A DNA stretch of 64,000 nt from assembly GCA_946894095.1 (NCBI GenBank), contig OX335641.1, positions 8,450,501 to 8,514,500 on the forward strand, given 5' to 3'. Positions 22,360 through 35,499 of this stretch are shown here, piece after piece. The DNA comes from Incurvaria masculella. Lineage: Eukaryota > Arthropoda > Insecta > Lepidoptera > Incurvariidae. Every line of letters begins with the position of its first letter. The stretch's first letter is position 1. A model generated the notes under the pieces. The model ran no database searches, had not been told where the DNA came from, and was given only the letters and a program-made list of their open reading frames with translations. A program made the position numbers and the translations under genes.

Positions 22360-23414
22360 ATGATAGAACTCGGGTTGGGTTAATCACTTAAGGTCAAATT
22401 ATAAAAATAATTATTTTTTGTAATGAATGCTTACTGATTTCTTTACCGATACCAATGCAACAATAAATTAAGGAAAATATGTTCAGATAAATTTAATCAT
22501 ACATATATACAGTGAAATACAAAAAAGTTGAATAAGTGTAATTCCTCTGTTTTGAGAGTCCCGACAACTTTCCTAAAATCTATTTCGACAAAATACCACC
22601 TGATCATTCTTGAGGTACTCACTTTTAGATGATGAACATTTGTTTTACCAATTCAACGCCCCTGACTTCGCCCTGATCATAAGCTCGATTAAATTTTTTC
22701 AACCTTTTAAATCCGGGTGCCGATTTCGAATCGCACATTTTCAACACCAGCGCTTCCTTTGACTTTTACGACTCCACTTATTATTTGTAGACCACAACTC
22801 ACGCTTTTCTAAGGTCTTAACCATAACCCATTGAATCCCAAAATAGAGCTTATGTCTACACCGGTAAGGGCAACCGGTTTGCATAGGATTACGGCGCTTA
22901 AATGTAATCCCTATGACTATTGAAATAAGGTGGTACAATAACCCGTGTTTACCCTTCATCGCAGATGGGGTCCAGGCATTCGGAAGGATTACTGGCGATG
23001 CGTTGAATGACGTCGTTCATTCAAATATTCAAGAATTTATTGAATTTGATTTTGACAGATATGGACCATGGCTTAGATTATAGCGGGCCTTAACGATTTT
23101 AACAGAATTCGCTTTTATGGCGAGCGCAGTAATGAGTTACACTGCGTTTTATGCGCACGGTCGTCTCAAGGGGGTCGGGACAATTTCGCGGTGAGATTTC
23201 GGCTGTATCCGCTTAGGTTGATAGTTAAATGGAATAGTTTATGGTGGTGCGTGTGGGCCTGATGTTGTAAAATTAATACTTAATTAATTAATGGTATCAT
23301 TATGCTTGCGTTCATTTCGGTTTACATGTTTGAATCTGGGTTAATGGAATTTAATCAAAAGTGCAAAATGTGTATGTTACGTTGTGTCATGATAGTAAAA
23401 TCGGTCGGCCTGAA

Positions 23415-23434
23415 TACTGAGCCATGGCTCAGTA
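23415..23434. repeat. 20-bp perfect palindrome
   Basis: TACTGAGCCATGGCTCAGTA is fully self-complementary. Chance palindromes of this length are uncommon in 64 kb. It might be a dimeric protein-binding site, but there is no other support. Confidence 0.4.
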
Positions 23435-24086
23435 ACGTTATTTGGAAACTTTTGTCTTTGAATACCTATTACGTATATTTTTAAATTATAATATTTTAGT
23501 AGGTTGACATCTCTTATTTTATTGTATACTCGCACATTGCCGTAGCACCGTGCATCAACTAAAATGATATGGAAAATGTTTCTAGACCAATTCTATAATG
23601 GCAAAAATAATTCGAACATATTTGTACGCACACCTCCCATTATCATAAAACCTCCTTAATCCTTATCCCTTCGCCTGAGTTGTCAACAGCCTTATTTCCA
23701 CCAAATCATCAAGACTCAGATCACAGATTAAGTATTCAGATGGTTATAGAGCTATTGGAGCATGGATTAATTACTGTTTAGGTATTATATATTGTACTAC
23801 TGGATGCATTGCGATTAATGGCTAAAGCCTTTCGTATCGAATGCCGAAGTAAAATTCCAGGCGATTCATCTTTTTCGTCGAGGAAAGGCTAACATATAAG
23901 TTTGTCGTATCCAGTGACCAGAGAAAAATTGTGTTCAGGACCTATGCTCATATTATGCAAAATATTTAGAACTAGTAGAAACTGCTGATTAGCTTAATCG
24001 ACACATGCCTATACGGCCATTCTATTCTTAGCAGCTAGCAAACAATACCAAAGACAATCAGCACTTCAGTAATAAAGGTCCTTTAA

Positions 24087-24334
24087 GGTGGGCCCGTAAG
24101 CATCAGAAAATTACGCTCTCCATAGAAACGTAGTTTACTAATCATTTGAAAACGACTATTCCAATTTGCTTGATATTTGGGACTTAATATCAGGCAACAA
24201 ATATCTAAGTCTGCACGTGTTTGTTTTATGCACGTGTTGAATATTAGATACCAATTATCAAGCAAATCGGAACAGTGTTTTTCAAATAATTAGTAAAATA
24301 CTTTTGTATGGGGAACATAGCTTACGGGCCGTTC
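24087..24334. mobile_element. 248-bp palindromic MITE flanked by TTAA
   Basis: The two halves are inverted over about 100 bases: GGGCCCGTAAGC near the left end against CGGCCCGTAAGC read from the right, then matching TTTACTAATCATTTGAAAA, CCAATTTGCTTGATA and TTAATAT-type blocks. TTAA sits outside each end (24083-24086 and 24335-24338). No coding capacity. The TTAA sites suggest piggyBac or Kolobok mobilisation, but the terminal bases are not diagnostic. Confidence 0.7.
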
Positions 24335-25964
24335 TTAAGTGTCAACTAAAAATCAACAGTTGGTGACAACCAGGCTTGCTGTTTTTTTTTTTAATAATAG
24401 CTTGACTATCAATCTTCTTTATTTTGAGATTGTGGAAAATCGTTGCAGGTATTTTTATATCTAATCATTTTTTTAATACGTTTTTAGCAAAGTGACCGCA
24501 ATCAGCTCTTATCACGCACTTGATGAAATTCAAAAAAAAACAAAGATTATTTATTTGTTTAGTTTGTGCTCACACAAGAATGCATTCTGCACACACAAAC
24601 CACCCCCCTTCGCCCCTCCGCGCTCGCTTCAAACTGAAGCCTATTCAATTAAATGGATTGAATCACTTTCACGACGCCCGTTTACGAGTACTCCTAAATA
24701 CGGGAACAGTTAAATTTACGTCCGAATCTGTAAATACTTGGCCGTTTATATCCGAGCATAACGAGCGCGTGTGGGACAAAGGACTGTTAAAATTCGTCAC
24801 ATATCCGGCCTTATAATGACCGAGTTTTATTGGGCGGCTTTAAGTAGAGATTTCAGGACATTCGATGCTTGAAGGGTCTACTTTCAAGCCCTTGAAATCC
24901 TAGTTTGTACGTCAGATATAGATTCCTCATTCAGGCAAGAATTCAAGTAAGATTCCTCTTTAATCAACTTTTATTTTTCAACTCTATATTATTAAAATTT
25001 GTAGGTTTTTTTAGATGAATACTCGTATTTAATAACATAATTTTGGTGGGATAATCCGCTTGGCAATCCAACTGAAATTTACATTTATATAAAATATCTG
25101 AACTGATGTCTATGATGGCACTGACTACGTCCAAGTAAGTGCGGAGCGGATGGTGTTCGCGTAAGGTGACCGGAACACATCAAAATCTCATAAACACTTT
25201 CGGCATAAGTCAAATCTTATGTAAGAAGTGAATTGTGTATCAGATACTGTGTCAACCCTTGTGAAGGATGTCCTGTCAAAACTATTATTATGATATATGT
25301 ATCTTTCTGCAAGCAATTCCATTTAAGATTTGTATCAAAATGGAAAGTTTAAAACACGAAACCGGAAAGCGCACAGCAGAACGATCATATAAGGCGTGAA
25401 CTTTAACCAGATTGAGAAAATCCATGCATAATTTACGATGCGACAGCTGAAGATCAGGCTAAGCCCCGAGCGAGATTCGTCAGGATTCGGCTGAAACAGA
25501 GGTTAAACCCGACGAAAATCGCCTATAAACTACGTGACTTAGCCTTACCTCGTTACGACGGAACTCAACCGCAGGTACAGTCACTGCTCAAGCAGGCTAT
25601 AAACGTATTTTAAAATACTCTTTTACAGTTGCACATTTATTTAAAAATCATGACACTTATATTGTACATCAAAATTATCGATATCTGTCATGAACTAAAA
25701 AAAAAAAATTATTAAAAAATACAAGAAAATGAAGATATCACGATTTTTACAATTTAAACATTTGATAATTATTATCAAGAATCTACAATTTTTATATTCT
25801 TTTGTTAATGAAAATCGCTCATGAAAATCAACTGATTAGTAATTTCTGACAATACTGTACCGGAGTTGACATATAAAATTTCGCTTAACGCTCCAAGCAC
25901 TAAACTGGAACTGCATATAAAGCACTTGATAGCGGATTCTGGGACATCCGTGCAAATAGGGAAT

Positions 25965-26035
25965 GTTATATTACCTACGGTACACTTTATATTACCCACG
26001 GTATAGTGTTATATTACCTATGCTATAGTGTTATT
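25965..26035 (+). repeat. ~22-bp tandem repeat, three units
   Basis: Three imperfect copies of a unit close to GTTATATTACCTACGGTATA are followed by a partial fourth. Function unknown. Confidence 0.6.
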
Positions 26036-27697
26036 TGAACTATTATTCTATCGTTTTATGAGATAAACCGCCGGAGCGATAGAGATATAAGACATACTTG
26101 ACTAGATCATAAATGAATATCGGAATATCTTATCTTCGAGAATATCCACTCAAGACGTTTACTAGAGATTCCGGAGTGGAAAACACCTAAGCTCCATCTG
26201 AATGTATTGGAAAAGAGCATGCTATATTCATATTTGAGAAGTTTCGGCAATATGTCTAGGATTCTCACGAAACTCAGGAAGAACCTGATTATTATTTTGG
26301 ATGAAATTGTTGTCGACGACAAAAAGGTAAAATAACCGAAAATCTTGAGGGTAATTTAAATTAACCAAAATAAATAAAAGGGAAACTAATCTTTTTGGTT
26401 CAATGCAGTAGGTCTCGTTGTGAGAGAATCTTTGAGGCGGGCTATGGAAGCAGGTTCTGGCGGTAGAAGCCAGGTCTGGAGCTGCGAGGAGATGCGGGAA
26501 GGACAAGCCCGATAACGAAGCGCGGCATGTGGTGTAGGTGCCGCCGCACCTACCCCAAATTGACAGCAAAATAATGGTTTCGTCAGTTTGGGGTACTAAC
26601 CGCACATACACCTCATTTCGCGCTTCGTAATCGCACTGCACTTGCCGGTGCTTTCATTTCGTAAGAAATCGCAGTAGCTGTCAAATAAAACAAACCTTTC
26701 CCGTTTCGTGCTTCGTGATCGCACTGTTGGTCCTGATATACAAGCTTACAATGTTAGAGTGTGGAAATGTTCTGGACACGCAGTTTTTAAACGTCTCTAA
26801 TTATTTATTTCGGCTCTGAAAAGGTAGGCTAAACCGTATTTGGCAATATAAACATTTAAGGACTCAAATCAGTTCAAAATATTAATCTAATTTATTTTTC
26901 TCATTTTTTAGAAAGTCTTTAAGTGAACCTGTGTTTTATTCACTGCGTATTGATTGCGTCGGCATACAACATTTTTGAAGTTTTGTTAAAGTTAAGGTGA
27001 AGTTGTTCATGAATGTTTTGGTCCCATCCTCTAAAGTTCCCTCCATTTAGAATTATGAAGAATTGCATGCTGCCTTAGAAAGCGTTAACTCTTTCTTTTC
27101 TCGACGTATTCTTTTCATATATTCAAATATGTGATTATTTTAAAAAATTTGTTGACCTCATACATACCGTTTTTGGTAAGTTCATGCTTCGTTGTATACT
27201 GAATACAATACTGTATCAACTTGTATACTGAGAGGAGCAAGCAATAAATTCTTGGTCAATATTCTCCGAGGACATTTCCGTTTTATTCTTCTAGGACAGT
27301 ATATCATGCACATGCCACCTTCCCAGTCATAATTCTTGTTAAGACTCAATAAAAACAAAATAATTCTCGGACCAATCTAGGCGCACGGAATTCATTTCAT
27401 AAGATGAAAGTTACAGGATGGATAAACATTATAAGACATTGATCGTAACCGTGTAGTCAAAGTATAATTTGGAAGAGATACAGTAAAATTTTAAAAACTT
27501 CGACTCACGAATCTTACTATTTTAATGATAAAAATATTAAAAGAAAATATTTTTTTCAAAATATTCTTAGTTGACAGATTGAATGGATAAATAATAATTT
27601 ATCATTCATTAAATAATATGTTTTTTGGGAAATCATAATGGATATTTTTTTTCGTTTGCTCTATATACACACTTTTATTTTACTTTACGTTTTATAT

Positions 27698-27728
27698 TCT
27701 ATATATTATATTATATTATATTATATTC
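27698..27728 (+). repeat. (TATAT)n microsatellite
   Basis: A short array of the five-base unit TATAT/ATTAT. It is simple-sequence DNA. Confidence 0.7.
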
Positions 27729-30127
27729 AGCATTCTTTTCGTAGCAGACCATTGAGCCACCCTGTACATAAGATATTCCCATGAATTTTCTATGAAGTCC
27801 GTTCGCACTCGCAGATATTATTTACCGCAACACTTGTGGGTCACCCTCGACCCATAAAACTGTCCCCAAATGAAGACAAACTGCGCCGGACACGAGCGGC
27901 GAATTTTTCGAGCAGCGGCCCTTTGTAATAAGTGCTCGGGCGTTATATCCTGATTCCGTAATATATGTATTGAGAATCGTCAGATCGGCATACCTGGATT
28001 ATTATTAAGGTTTATTAATTAAGACGAACGAAGATACTAACCAAATTTAAGCATATGTCATTCTGTGCTAGGTACAAAAATGGTGACAAGTTCGCATTCC
28101 TAATATTTTGGTGTCACAGGCAGACTCGTGTGAACATGTATAAATTCTTAAATAAAATCTAGAACTAAACACTAGCCTCTCCTTATGACGAACCGACTGA
28201 CGGACTGAAAGCCTGTTCATCTTTCCAAATTAAGTTGAGCTCTTAGTTAGGGACGAACATACAAGAAGTAAAATTAATTTGCTGTTATCATACTGCTTGC
28301 TTACCAAAAGAAGCCAGCAAAGCGGTAAAGAGAAGTGAATAAATAAACTAATGTGAAAATCATATCTTGTAATTCGTGCAGGTAAACTGTGATAAAATAA
28401 TCTTGGTAATTGATTACCTACCAGATCTTGAGATAAGTGTAGCAATAATAATTTAAGAAGATTTGAAGAGATTTACTTTTATCGGAAAAATATTTTAAAA
28501 TTCTAGAATCAGTAATTAATACTTACTCTAAATCCAAGTGAAATACGTTTGGTAAAAATATATGTAAGTAATTAGGTAATAATCGATTTTGTAGCAAGTG
28601 AAACGCAATCGCTTCATGAATTCAAGCAATAACCATGATCACACGTGCAATTATTTGTATAATGAAAACATATTTTTTCGATTGCTACAGTTGATAAAGT
28701 TGAGTTTGTGAGAATTTATTATTACAATAATAATTAGAGGTTGATACGCATATCGTGAAGCAACAAATTAAAGGATTAAAAAACCAACGGTACAAGCTGA
28801 CACCAATGAACTGAAAATCCAATCACGCACATGTATCAGTAAACAGAAACAAAACCACATTCAATTAATCTTTATTTAAAATTCCGCAAGCAGTGAAACA
28901 ATGCCAGCTGATAAATGATGCGAGGTTATCTGCTGACCACTCGCACAAAGTCACCCCTCCTGGCCACATGTCACGGAGTTGCTTGGGATGCGGTCCAACT
29001 ACACATTGGTAGGTACTAAACTTTGATGGAAAAGGGTTTATTTTTGAAAATTAATGGTGACATCCTTAAATTTTAGGGAGAGGTCTGCCATGGCACTAAT
29101 TCTTTCGTGAATGGAGTGTGGTGTGATAAAATTTTCTCACCATGGGCCCTGAGAGAACCCTCTCTAAAAAGGCTTTTGGCAGAAATTAGTGCCTTCTTAT
29201 CGGTGTTTTTCTTTGCGCGGTCATTAACCAAACTTACAATAATGTTTAAACAAAACTTGTTTTGACATGAACATACTTAAACTCAGTTGCAATTAAGTTA
29301 TAGGGGTCAGAAAAAAAAAAAAATTCATGAAAATATTGGTAATGACTGTGTTATGACCATTATAATTTCATTTAGATCTGTAGATACATATTATAACAAA
29401 TGTCGATTGTAATATTATTCTGAACTAAAATCGCTTAGTTTGGTTGATGGCGGTGCGGTAAAAAAGACACCACCTTTCATTTAAAATCCTGCATTGTCCT
29501 TTGAGCAGGTTTAATGCAAAAACGTATTGTGTTGCAAAAACGTATTGTCATCAACTAATTCAAAGGTGTCTGGCACTTTGGTGGCGTTTTTGTATTTGAT
29601 CACTGAAGGTTTTGTTTGAATCTTTGATGTATAAGTAGAAATAATTCCTTTTACCTCACAGAAGGTCAATACAAAATCAGCTAGCCAATCTAAAAACATT
29701 CTAATAAAATCTACTCTAATCAATGTGGAATGTGGAAATTAGCGATATTTTTAAGTCATAAACAACTTTATACGGAATTGAACATATGAAATAGAAATTA
29801 TAACCAAGTCTTAGAATATTAAGAAAATACACATCTATTCTATCTTTGTGCATTTAGCTTTCAAATAAAATGTTACTTAATTGTCAGTAACAACTGAAAT
29901 ACATTTTCCGAATAAGAATCTGGTTAAGATTAAAACATTTTAACGCATCATTTATATGAAAAATCAAGATAGAAATGAGTCCTTACTACTGCATTTGTAT
30001 ATGTAATTATAAAAACGTTATATAATATAAGTATACCATGGATATAAGTTACGTTATCAAAAAATTCAACACGTACATACAGAGGTAGCTCTCAGTTGGT
30101 TTATATAAGTTCAGAATATATTTCTTA

Positions 30128-30345
30128 GGGCCAATTTTTTCATCCTCAGATAGTACTTATCGGACTGATAGTACAAATTCACTTTCGTCAAAAGACGGAT
30201 AGTCATTGCCGGAGAATTATGTCTTCTATTACAATTATCTGACTATAATTTTACTAATAAACGTATGGACTTACTACATCTGATGGATAAGCAGAAGCGT
30301 AAATAAATCCGTCGAAAAGTTATCAGACTATTGAAAAATCAGCCC
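30128..30345. mobile_element. 218-bp MITE with TTA duplication (PIF/Harbinger-like)
   Basis: TTA lies directly outside both ends (30125-30127 and 30346-30348) in the same orientation, so it is a true duplication. The ends are inverted: GGGCCAATTTTTTCATC on the left and GGGCTGATTTTTCAATAGTC from the right, continuing with imperfect pairing (CAGATAGTACTTATCGG against TGATAACTTTTCGACGG). No coding frame. It is a sibling of the 96-bp element at 10346-10441. Confidence 0.8.
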
Positions 30346-31068
30346 TTAATTTTACTGAGGAAACAGGTATTGAGTCGGTCACATAATTATCCTCTTAAAG
30401 AAATATTTTACAAAATGTGCGCCTACCGAGTCCACCCCCATGGCCTAGTACTTCGATAAAAATATCGAATACACTAAAAATGAACACTGGACAGTGTCCC
30501 AGAATTCAATTTGAGCGAGAAAAGTTTCATACTAATAAATCACCATAAAACGCTTGCGACCCTCAAGTGGCGATCCCTAATCGCCTGTCACCCCTCGCAA
30601 ACGCTCTCTTTTTGGCGAAATGGCGTAAAAAGGGACAATAATTAAATTACAATACAAAAGGTTCATATTGAGATAACTTCTTCACCACATGCCACAAAAT
30701 GCGTAAAATGATGATACCTAGTAAAACGTACCTATCAATAAAAGTATTCTAGGGGGAAGTGGCGATGAAAAATGCTTTTCTAGAGAATATCCTTTTTTCG
30801 ACGCATTTTACTTTAGTTCAGTGCAGTTTAACTATTTTGTAAACTCGATAATAAAATAAATAGTTTGAGAGAAGAATAATAAAATATGTTTTCAAAACCC
30901 ATTGTACTAAATCTCGAGAACATGACAACACTTATATTTTTGTCTCCTAGCCCTGATAAAATTAAAATTGTAACTATTTTGTGTTAGTCAGTCAATTATT
31001 AGTCCATATGATAGATTTAAAAACTGAAATAGGTGCTATTAGATATTTTGAACTGGAATAGATACTAA

Positions 31069-31207
31069 GGGCTCGGTGCACCATCTCTGGTTAGTAATAA
31101 TTTAAAAATTAAATTATATCCGTCATTATTTTTCGCCTTAAGAGGAAAGAAGATAAATCTACAATAGCTGTGACAATAATAATAATCAGAGATTGTGCAC
31201 TCCAGCC
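31069..31207. mobile_element. 139-bp MITE with TAA duplication (PIF/Harbinger-like)
   Basis: TAA flanks both ends (31066-31068 and 31208-31210). The inverted ends read GGGCTCGGTGCACCATCTCT from the left and GGCTGGAGTGCACAATCTCT from the right, followed by matching TAATAAT blocks. It belongs to a different sequence family from the 30128 element but has the same target signature. Confidence 0.75.
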
Positions 31208-31210
31208 TAA

Positions 31211-33860
31211 GTGTTTTCTAACAAATGTTCTCTTTTATAGTATTTTTTTTGTAACGGTGAATATATTCAAGAAAACGTGATTCAACCCATACCGTTCACA
31301 CTTTAAACATAACAGACAAATTCCCAGAAAATAGCTGCCCAACCTGCATAGCGGATACGCTTGTCTTGTTTCTACTCGAATAATCAATTAAACTTACACC
31401 CGTATCAAATCTGAAACATTACATTTCCTTTCCGGGTATATTCGACTGTATTGTCCAAACTAATGGCCGCCATTACCAGAGTTAACGCTACTAATTGGAT
31501 CAAATGTTGTCATTACTCATTTGAATATAGCGGTTGAGGCCTATGGGCATGGAAAAAAAGTAAACTAATAACTAAAATTGCAAAAAATATGTTTGAATGA
31601 AAACGACAAGAAAAATAATTAGTTTTTAGTAATTAGTCAGCCATAATTTCTGAACATTTTTTTACTTCAAAAACATTTTTTTGTTTATTCTTGTGCATAC
31701 AATTTCAAGTTTTCTCATATATAATCGTCAATAAGAATGAGTAATAATAAAACATAAGGTGACACAGCAGGTTTAGCCAAGTTCTTGCTCGTGGGGTCTG
31801 ATACGGAAGATATACCAGCACCGTCTTCAAATCCGGCGCTTTGTACGTTCTTGAGAGAATGGCTTGTGCCATTTCTTGCTCAAACGCTTGGCTGTTAGCT
31901 ATTAGCGGTGTGAAAGAAGCCCTGGGGTCTTCTGCTGCTCTGTTTTATGTTTGATGCTTCTCCTTTTTTTTTCTATTAATTCCTCAATATAAGACTAAAT
32001 CAATATATTGATATGAATATATCAATAAACTAAATCACTGTCTACATCATTAACTGAACGAAACATTAGGTGACAATAATACATTTTAGAAGAATCTAGT
32101 TAAAAAAATGTACATTGCAGCCTACAGAAGAACTAAATTCTGTGTGGTAGGCCGCACATAAAAATACATTAAAAACATAATGTTGAACGCGCAATTATTT
32201 ACAAATGTTGCCGGCTGCTGTAAGAGTTAGAGGCAGAATTTCTATTCATTCCTCAAAATAAGACTATATCAGAATATCTGACTAGTGGATTTCCGCCATT
32301 CAACCCGCATTGAAATACATTTAAAACAATACTTTTCCGACTTCTCTCATATTGAATCCTGCTGCTTGCACCTTAGGTTCTTTAACGTGATGGTAAGTAG
32401 CCTTTAATTGAACAAAACAGTAAAGATATATATATATATATATACATATAGATACAAACCGCATCGATATCTGCTGAGCGTTATGAACGGACCGGCAGAT
32501 AGAAAGACAGATAGACGCCCGGGGTTCGATTTCATATGAATCGGTGGTACCTAATTGTAGAAAGTTTTTTTCAAGAAGTCAAATCTAGATTAAAATTTCA
32601 AGAAGCACAAAAAACTGCCGCGCTAAATTGAAGAAACATTTAAAGTTGCTTTAAAGTGCTAGACAAATAAACACATCGACAACGAATAAAGCATCACAAA
32701 TACGCAATAACCGACGAGTAGTTAACACGACTTGAACATTTTCTTATAGATCTGTAGAAAGCAAACGACGTTCGCTTCAATGAATCCAAGCCAGCGACGT
32801 TAAAAAATGAAATATAACGCATGTCCTCAATACAAATCGCGTTAATTAGTGATATTAATGATAAGAGAGCGAGCGTGTTCAGCGGCGCGTGAACTGTGAG
32901 GGTGTTTTTAGATTAGGACCAATTTGTCATAATGTGCAGTGCTGGTGTTGCTCAGTATCTTCAGGCATGGTGGTCGGGATACCTAACTTAAAGGGCCAAG
33001 GGGTAACGGCTGTGGTTTCTTGTGTCGAAGACAACGGGTTCAATATCCAGGATGTGCACCGAGCTCCCTTTCTTATTTCGGATTAAGTTGTGCACTTTAG
33101 TTGAGAATGCGAGTCACTTTATGGTAAAGACTCCATGTAAAACTCTAGCCCCATTTCAAGGGGTCAAGCCAGTGAGTCATAATTGCGACACTTATTCTTG
33201 GACGTGACTAATGAAGCATTGTTTCTTTAAGTCACATTTAAGTTTAAAACTGCTAAGCTAGAGGACAACAATATTTTTCTGTTGGTATCCGATGGCATCT
33301 TTGCAATATCATTACATACTTGTCCAGCGTCAATCAACATCAAAAGGGCACCCCTTCCCTCATGCTACAGTGCACGCTCATAATCCGTACGCAATCACGA
33401 CCCCGCCGGACTATCTTGACCCGTCATTGCCGAAGATACGGAAATTTTAACAGCAGCTTAAGCACCGGCAACTGTTGCGGGCGAAATTAAGATCGCCATT
33501 GATAAGCCTAATCCTGACATAACTCAGGATGACTTGACGAAAACGACCGCTGACCATTGTTGGGGTTTTAATTTAAACGGGGGTTAGCGTGTAGCGTGGA
33601 GCCGGCCTCCGGTAATGGTTTTAGCACTTGTCGTAAGATTTTATGGGTTTCAGTTTGGACGCTGTTTATGCAAGTTAGTCCTGTGGGGAATATTTGAGGT
33701 TTTTTGGACACCGAAGGACCCTCTCTGAGCTGCATAATGGTATCTGCAACTATTATGCTTGATGCGAAATGTGAATTGTTTGGATTATTATTCGGAACGT
33801 TTCACGTGTTTAATGTTCTGTAAAGTCTGAATACTACATTAATAAATAAGAAATAATACA
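31211..33860. other. Non-coding DNA, no gene seen
   Basis: A 36-base phrase starting TTCTATTAATTCCTCAATAT at about 31971 recurs as TTCTATTCATTCCTCAAAAT at about 32239. An (AT)n run lies at 32427-32443. A patch at 33340-33560 is GC-richer and could be regulatory. Short frames at 32889-33207 are unrecognised. Confidence 0.4.
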
Positions 33861-34151
33861 AAAAAACCAGACAAGTGCGAGTCAGTCTCGCATACAAAGT
33901 CTACGTCCAAAATTTAACACAAAAAAATCACGTTTTTTGTATGGGCCCATTCATTTTTTATTTTATTTTTACCTATTTGTTGTTATAGCGGCAAAATAAA
34001 TACACACTCTGTGAAAATTTCACCTGCCTATCTATTACACTTCATGAGATACAGCCCTGTGACAGACGGACGGACAGACGGATGGATGGACGGATGGACA
34101 GCGGAGGTTTAGTAATAGGGTTCCGTTGACACCCTTTGGGTACGGAACTTC
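33861..34151 (+). repeat. Interspersed repeat A, near-complete copy
   Basis: A lepidopteran-type dispersed repeat. It begins AAAAAACCAGACAAGTGCGA, passes TTTTTGTATGGGCCC, TTTTACCTATTTGTTGTTAT, GCGGCAAAATAAATACACAC and GAGATACAGCCCTGTGACAG, then a run of GACGGACGG/GATGGATGG units, and ends TAGGGTTCCGTTGACACCC, then GGGTACGGAAC. The end can fold (GTTCCGT against ACGGAAC). No coding frame. The class is not known to me; non-autonomous DNA element or SINE-like both remain possible. Confidence 0.7.
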
Positions 34152-35499
34152 AAAAATATCTCTTTACATAACACAATAACATGCAAGCCCTTCCATTGCG
34201 GGCGCTCGATCATACATATGTATTGATCATAGTGAATTCTGTGAGTATACACAATTTCAACTGTATGATTTTTTATCCTTGTTTTCACGATTAATTTGTT
34301 ACATCTCATTGCCAATTTGTTTGAAAAAACTGGTGACAAAATATTGATTCAATGTCTGATCAAATATTTGTTGATAATTGGAAACTAAAACTGCTAAAAT
34401 AACAATGCCGGAGATACGAACCAGGGAACTACGCGACCAAGTCAGTTGTGTCTCTTTAAATATATATATCTGTTGTGGACAACAGATATCCAAACAAGTT
34501 GTGCAAAAATTTTCCTATTACTCACCTTTAAGATCGCCGCTAAAATGTCTACTAACACACTTTTTAAGAGCTCTTCATAAAAGTTGCCTAATTTATTTGA
34601 TGGCACGGACCATCCATTACATCGCTAATGTTCACAAATTACTGTTAAGCAGTGCATCAATCTTTCTTTTAATTATTGTGACACACATTGTTTAAATTCT
34701 ATTAAAACTTTGAGATAAGAAACATGCGATTCAAAGTTCAAGTTGCGCGTACGAAAAATACAATGTTACGTACACAGATACCATCACGCCTCTTTCGCGA
34801 GTGGGGATAAGTTATGTTAGCTTGGAGTTAGATGGGAATTAGAATTAGTTTAGAGAGCCTTAAGTTATGATCTTTATCTATGGTGCATTTTTATAGGCCC
34901 ACAAAGGACATGAACACATAATTTCTATAATTTGTTGTAATTTTTTCGTCACTTATACGCTCTATTTATTAAAAAAAATCTTAAGCCCTGGTCCATTCAT
35001 TTGTAATATTTGATCTCTAATATCTTCAGCTAAATATCCTTGTTAAATACAAGTCACAGTTCAAATGCAAGTCTTTGAAGTGTTTTTATCATTAACATGG
35101 TCTCTTTTGAAGTCCCAAAAGCGTAGTAATAAATTAACCGGAGGCTAGTTAATAAAAATATTTAACCGATTATTATCTCTAATAGAGGCTTATCTTGTAA
35201 CAACATACGTGCGTTTACCACGAGCTGGGTGGAGCATGACTGTGTGGACCCACATTAAATTTAAATATAAAGCAATAAATGTTCTGTTCGTTCAGTCAAT
35301 TAAGATTATTTTCTGTTTCACTGCATCTCTTGCCACATGAGGAATTAACACAAATTCTCGGAAAAAGTACTCCTAATTTTTAAATTGTATATTACCACTC
35401 TCTGTATTTAAAACCAAATTGAGATTATCGGTGTCGACCTGACGCATTACCTGAACTTTAGATGCTATAAATCCTCAAAAGAGATGACAGTCCTTAACA
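34152..35499. other. Non-coding DNA with one palindrome
   Basis: No gene supported. ATATCTGTTGT and ACAACAGATAT form perfect 11-base arms two bases apart at 34466-34489. The rest is AT-rich. Confidence 0.4.

Larger units (their letters stand above)
20842..24082. other. Non-coding DNA, candidate regulatory patches
   Basis: No supported gene. A patch at 21655-21865 has three homeodomain-type words (CTAATTATG, CTAATTAG, CCAATTAGG) in about 110 bases. A minus frame at 22741-22959 (72 codons) is unrecognised. A degenerate tandem duplication lies at 22155-22359 and a 20-base perfect palindrome at 23415-23434. Confidence 0.4.
24339..30124. other. Non-coding DNA, no gene seen
   Basis: A minus frame of 137 codons at 26228-26641 has no recognisable domain and spans a GC-rich patch. 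A 23-base word, TTTCGCGCTTCGTAATCGCA and on, recurs in slightly altered form at 26616 and 26704. A GC-richer patch at 27770-27960 has SOX/TCF-like and Runt-like words. Small tandem repeats lie at 25965-26035 and 27698-27728. Confidence 0.4.

Noticed and set aside
26228..26641. 137-codon minus-strand frame as a gene
   Set aside because: No recognisable domain, no supporting context, and its composition changes halfway from GC-rich to AT-rich. Probably chance, or part of an unrecognised repeat.
33022..33110. Possible tRNA around CGGGTTCAATATCC
   Set aside because: The B-box-like word is present, but no A box or cloverleaf can be drawn at the right spacing.
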